From: Salvator merianae
Taxonomy: Eukaryota; Chordata; Lepidosauria; Squamata; Teiidae
DNA: 64,000 nt
Reading direction: 5' to 3'
Assembly: GCA_003586115.2 (NCBI GenBank)
Contig: QVOM02000073.1
Span: 44,997,469 to 45,061,468, forward strand
Shown here: positions 60,326 through 64,000 of the stretch, one piece after another
How positions within the stretch are numbered: the stretch's first letter is position 1
Layout: each line of letters starts with the position of its first letter
Program-made: the position numbers and the translations under genes
Notes under the pieces: generated by a model
The model's input: only the letters and a program-made list of their open reading frames with translations
Database searches by the model: none
Told to the model about the DNA's origin: nothing

Positions 60326-60479
60326 TAGCCAAAGAAGCAATGAGCGTGCAGCAGACTCAGCTGCGGGAACTGGGAATTACCTTAGGCAAAGAGCCGAAGG
60401 TGGCACAATCCTCATAGACCAAACTCTGAGTAAAACTGGACAGAGCCTTGATGATACAGACAACATCATGTCAAAGAAA
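60326..60479 (+). CDS. SHROOM1: SHROOM1 coding exon inside the ASD2 region
   Basis: The acceptor is ttctatttcag at 60325 and the donor is AAGAAA|GTAAGT. The 154 nt complete His1328 and add 51 codons to Lys1379, ending in phase 0. The residues (SQRSNERAADSAAGTGNYL, later DDTDNIMSKK) are a linker between the first ASD2 block and the coiled coil. In human SHROOM1 as I recall it, a similar KK pair directly precedes the helical part of ASD2, so the next exon should start the coiled coil. That exon is not visible between 60480 and 64000. The frame would close soon after the donor (TGA at 60489), which supports the splice. Confidence 0.85.
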
Positions 60480-61244
60480 GTAAGTGGATGAGTGATGGTA
60501 TACTGCTGCCTGGAGCCACAAGGCACTTGCACAGAACGTCATTGTTGAGATTCTCTGTGCCTGTGTGATGACATTGCACACACGCAGTGTGCCTCTGCCC
60601 ATGAAGGTGACGGTAATGGTAGCTGCCTTATAGAAAATGGTGCAGGTGAGCTCCCCACTCAGTTTCCTGTGTATTACCTCATTCTAGATGCTGTAGAGAG
60701 GCCTCGCCTGTTGCGTGAAGCACAAGACAGTTTTTAGCCTCTCTACTTGGTTTGATCATGTAGAGCAGAGGTTCAGAAGAAGCCTATTAGCAGGCAAATG
60801 CAGAAGCTGAGAAGCTTGTCTTTGCTCCACTGTTACACACAGCAGCCGCCTACAGATTGGAACCACTGAGCAGGGAAGATGGAGCACTCCTTGGACTGAA
60901 TGTCTTATCTGCAGCCACTTATACTAGGTTCAAGGGTTTGAATGCAGGCATTTCACCACACACAATGCCGTCTGACTCTTCTTTTTGAACAGGTCAGTTT
61001 CTGCTTAACTGGGCAGTGCTGCAGCGCCTTGTGCTGTGGAACCAACACAGGACTCTCTCCCACGACCCTGTGCAGTCCTACTTGCTCTTATACCACTAGA
61101 TCAATGCTCTAGACCCCTTCTGCGCCTTGCTGCAAGCTGGAATAGAAGACTCCATAGTTAGCTTCTGGGCTTCATTGGCCCACACATTAATGTGGATCTC
61201 TGAGGCCCCAGCCGCCAGTGATATTTTTTTGTCTGTGCTGGATT
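60480..61244. other. SHROOM1: intronic interval after the last visible exon
   Basis: Starts with GTAAGT. A search by eye for the next ASD2 coiled-coil exon found none. 61040-61115 has tRNA-like wording in reverse (ccactagatcaatgctcta) that may be a SINE head. Confidence 0.45.
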
Positions 61245-62290
61245 CTTGCTTGCTTGATGCCATCGAATTGTAGCCAACTCCTGGTGACCATATGGATTTA
61301 CTTCCTCCAGACTGACTGGTCTTCTGTTTTCTTTTTTTAATATTTTTATTAAGTATTAAACATCCTAGTACTTAAAAATATTTTAAAAACTCCAATTGGT
61401 ACAATTTATGCTTTGTCGATAATTGATGACTTCTGATTTTTTTCTGAACACCTGATTGTTATTTTTACCTTCCACTCCTCTTGTTTATTCTTTTACTGCC
61501 CCAATGTCTTTGACTTTCATTGTTCTTCAAAATCTGCCAGTGGTAATTCTTTCTCTGATGTCTGTAGATAGTCAGTAAGGGTCAACATTACTTAACAAAA
61601 ACTGGCATAGTTTCATCTCTTAATAAATTTGTCGATTTGTCCATTTTTGCAAGATCAGACTGGCCAGTCTTCGATTATCTTCCTTAGATCTGCCAGGGAG
61701 GTTTTTATCGCTGTCATAATTGAGTCTGTCCACCTACTGGGTAGCCATCCTCTTCTTCTCCCTTCCCCAAAATCACCATGTTTTCCAGGGAATTTGGACT
61801 TCGCATTATGTGTCCAAAGTATAACAATTCAAGCATTGTCATTTGTGCTTCTAATAAATATTTAGGTTTTCTTTGGTCTAGAATCTACTGATTGGTCTTT
61901 TTAGTTATCTGTAGTACCCTAAGGAGCTTTCTGCAGCACCAAAGTTCAAAAGTGCTGACACAGTTCTGGTCTTGCTGTGTCATTGTTCAACTTTCACATC
62001 TGTATCCATTTTCTAGTAGAATCTTAAAAAATCAGTTGGTTCAAATATTCCAATAGTTCGAATTTTTCTGTCTTCCAAAATTTTTGAGCTCGTTCAAATG
62101 TACAGAATATGTTTGAATACAGTTTATGCATTCAATCACACTCTGTAATTTTGAGGCTTCCTCTACATGTACAGAGTTTCCACTATATGCAGTGGCTTTG
62201 TTTTTACAGAAACCGTGTCTCTGTGAATTACATTTGAGCACACAAAACTTATTCAAATGTTGCAAACATGAAAAAAGGCATTTCTATAAA
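61245..62290 (-). mobile_element. RTE or L1-type LINE C-terminal remnant with an internal LINE insertion
   Basis: Minus-strand translation of about 61.75-61.86 kb reads LELLYFGHIMRSPNSLEN with MVILG following, a C-terminal motif of these LINEs. An AT-rich block at 61325-61656 resembles an L1 3' end in reverse. It is flanked by agactgactggtcttc (61309) and agactggccagtcttc (61657), 13 of 16 bases alike, perhaps an old target duplication. Confidence 0.5.
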
Positions 62291-62775
62291 AGTAGAGTTT
62301 CTTCTTTTTAAATTTTTTTATTTAATTTCAGAATATAAAACTACAAGACAGTAAAAAAGATGATTAAAATGTTAATACATAAAGTAAAGGAAGTAAGTGA
62401 AGAGTTGGCTTCTTCCTTTGAGAAGGTTGCAACCATCTTATAAACATGTCAGTCTTCATCAGTTCATCATTTCTTAATAGTTGGTATCTTTACCAATGTC
62501 CATACATGAGGATACAAAATTCTTGTTGCAGTAATTATATATTGAATTAATACATTTTAATTTTCCAATTCTTTATCAATCAAATCTAATAAAACCAATT
62601 TCAGTTTCAACTGCACATTTATTTTCAGAATTTTTTGAATGATCAAATGTATTTCACATTCACAAATGATAGAGGGAGCCCTCTTTTTCCCCACTTTTCC
62701 AACAAGCATTAGAAACTTCAGTGAACATCTTTGACATCTTTTGTGAAATCATATACCATCTATACATCATTGTAT
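62291..62775 (-). mobile_element. L1-like LINE 3' part, left of the L2 insertion
   Basis: Begins with a T-rich stretch (tttttaaatttttttattta) that would be a poly-A end on the minus strand, then AT-rich sequence. Continues as 63481-64000 beyond an L2 copy. Confidence 0.45.
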
Positions 62776-62776
62776 A

Positions 62777-62797
62777 AATATATATATATATATATAT
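62777..62797. repeat. TA microsatellite
   Basis: (TA)n adjoining the L2 3' end; likely grew from its tail. Confidence 0.85.
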
Positions 62798-63480
62798 TTA
62801 TGTGCATTTTTATCCCGCCCTATACCCAAAGGTCTCAGGGCAGGTTACAACAATTAAAACAAAACAAAAACTCATAAAAGGCATGCAATAAAACAGTATT
62901 CTGAAAGTAGGGAGGGAAAGCTGTACCTTTAGCCAAAGGCAAGGGTAAATATGTGTGTCTTTATTGCTCTCCTAAAGATGTAAAGTGAGGAAGCTTGATG
63001 CACCTCAGGGCGAAGGGTGTTCCACAGTCTGGGGGCCACCACTGAAAAGACCCTATCCCGGGTGCCCACCCCTTTAGCTGCTGAAGGTGGTGGTACAACA
63101 AGGAGGGCCTCATCTGCAGATCTTAAGGCACGGGCAGGCTGATATGGGAGAAGACGCTCCTTTAGGTATTTGGGGCCCAAGCCATTGAGGGCTTTATAGA
63201 TTAAGGTTAACACCTTGAATTGGGCTCGGTAGTGAATTGGCAGCCAGTGCGGTTCTTTTAATACTGGCATGATATGCATCCTGCCAGGTGTTCCAGTCAG
63301 CAGTCTTGCTGCTGCATTCTGCACCAATTGCAGCTTCCGAACTGTCTTCAAGGGCAGCCCCATGTAAAGCGCGTTATAGTAATCCAATCTGGAAGTTATC
63401 AAAGCATGGATTACTGTGGCCAGATTATCTCTGTCCAGAAGGGATCATAGTTGGCGAATCAGCCATAGCCGGAGGTATGT
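62798..63480 (-). mobile_element. L2-type LINE, 0.68 kb, 5'-truncated
   Basis: One minus-strand frame stays open for 157 codons (63402-62929): [59 protein letters not shown] and [16 protein letters not shown]. Same 3' end (tttatcccgccctataccc) as 34004-35660 and better preserved. Truncated to the right at 63480. Confidence 0.88.
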
Positions 63481-64000
63481 AAATAGTATCCTTATGGTTA
63501 TAACAATGTAAATTTTAAGCCTTTGGTCCAATGCTTTCCCGTTGTGCTAACTGTATACTATAACAAAAGTTACTTGCCCACTTTACCATACATTCCTTTA
63601 CTTGCTCATCTTCCATTTCATATTTCAGCAGCAATTTGTACATTTCTGCAATAATCCCTCTGTCCTGTGTACATTATTGTGTTTCCCAATCCAATTTCTC
63701 TTGCACAAATTGAAAATTATTTATCCTTTTTAAATGACTCTACCAGTTGAGCATATAAAAGGTATTATACATTATATCCTTCTGACAGTAATTGTTCCTT
63801 TATTTTAATAGTGTAATATTTTTTATCTATATCTTGTATTAATAGATCATTATATGTTAACCATCCCTCTTTGATCACAGATCCTTTGAAATGTGCCTCA
63901 TATGGTGAAACCCAGAGTGGCAATTTTAGTACATACTCTATTTTTCTATTTTTTTCCATGTTATTCATAGAGCATTGCTCACAAAGTGATTCTTGAAATC
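63481..64000 (-). mobile_element. L1-like LINE ORF2 part, right of the L2 insertion
   Basis: The minus frame 63968-63765 (67 codons) contains LKLPLWVSPYEAHFKG, EGWLTYNDLL and IKEQLLSEGYNV, which look like a LINE-1 ORF2 C-terminal region. The element runs off the window edge. Family call is tentative. Confidence 0.45.

Larger units (their letters stand above)
30897..60479 (+). other. SHROOM1: SHROOM1-like gene, portion inside the window
   Basis: Five coding segments join with consensus splice signals and matching phases to give 1379 codons without a stop. Shroom proteins are cytoskeletal scaffolds: ASD1 binds F-actin and ASD2 binds Rho kinase, which drives apical actomyosin contraction. Visible here are the N-terminal motif around D55-S62, ASD1 at about residues 575-695 and the start of ASD2 at about 1269-1328. 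SHROOM1 is preferred over SHROOM2, 3 or 4 because no PDZ domain is encoded and an in-frame TGA at 31025 lies just before the start. The short motif before ASD1 (residues PLLYYLSGGK) also resembles SHROOM1. Introns run 33704-39839, 39911-52257, 52927-54566 and 55149-60325. The final donor at 60480 shows the gene continues; the remaining coiled-coil ASD2 exons and the 3' UTR are outside the window. The family call is firm and the paralogue call is an inference. Confidence 0.88.

Noticed and set aside
60480..64000. Next ASD2 coiled-coil exon of SHROOM1
   Set aside because: No frame with a suitable acceptor and helical ASD2 residues was found; it must lie downstream.

Overview
This window comes from a vertebrate nuclear genome, most likely a squamate reptile (lizard or snake). 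The main clue is a tRNA-headed Sauria-type SINE near 48.0-48.25 kb whose 3' tail resembles the end of Bov-B LINEs. Abundant CR1 and L2-type LINE fragments and small foldback DNA transposons fit the same source. Nothing looks bacterial or viral: coding sequence is split by consensus GT/AG introns, and most open frames lie inside repeats or simple sequence.

The one clear gene is on the + strand. It is the body of a SHROOM-family gene, best assigned to SHROOM1 (the PDZ-less family member, related to Xenopus Apx). Five coding segments join in frame: 31043-33703 (in an exon starting at 30897 with 146 bases of 5' UTR), 39840-39910, 52258-52926, 54567-55148 and 60326-60479. Together they are 4137 nt, or 1379 codons. 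They encode the short N-terminal Shroom motif, the ASD1 actin-binding region and the first part of ASD2, the Rho-kinase-binding region. The rest of ASD2 must lie beyond base 64000. The 71-base second coding exon is needed to keep the frame.

Layout: 1-30.9 kb is upstream flank or intron 1, with no convincing exon and many repeats. 30.9-33.7 kb is the large exon. 33.7-60.5 kb holds the other four exons among repeat-rich introns. 60.5-64.0 kb is intron with LINE remnants, including an L2 copy inserted into an older minus-strand LINE.

The most unusual repeat is a roughly 1.2-kb DNA-transposon-like family. One copy (42408-43607) looks complete. A second (9498-10950) is rearranged, with 176-base terminal arms inverted on both sides of an otherwise collinear body. 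A diverged piece lies at about 49.1-49.35 kb. Three short palindromic elements and a pair of longer foldback elements are also present. I see no evidence for a new multi-gene system. The findings are a reconstructed gene model, candidate 5' UTR control by upstream ORFs, and the repeat architecture. Family names for repeats come from recognition, not a database search.
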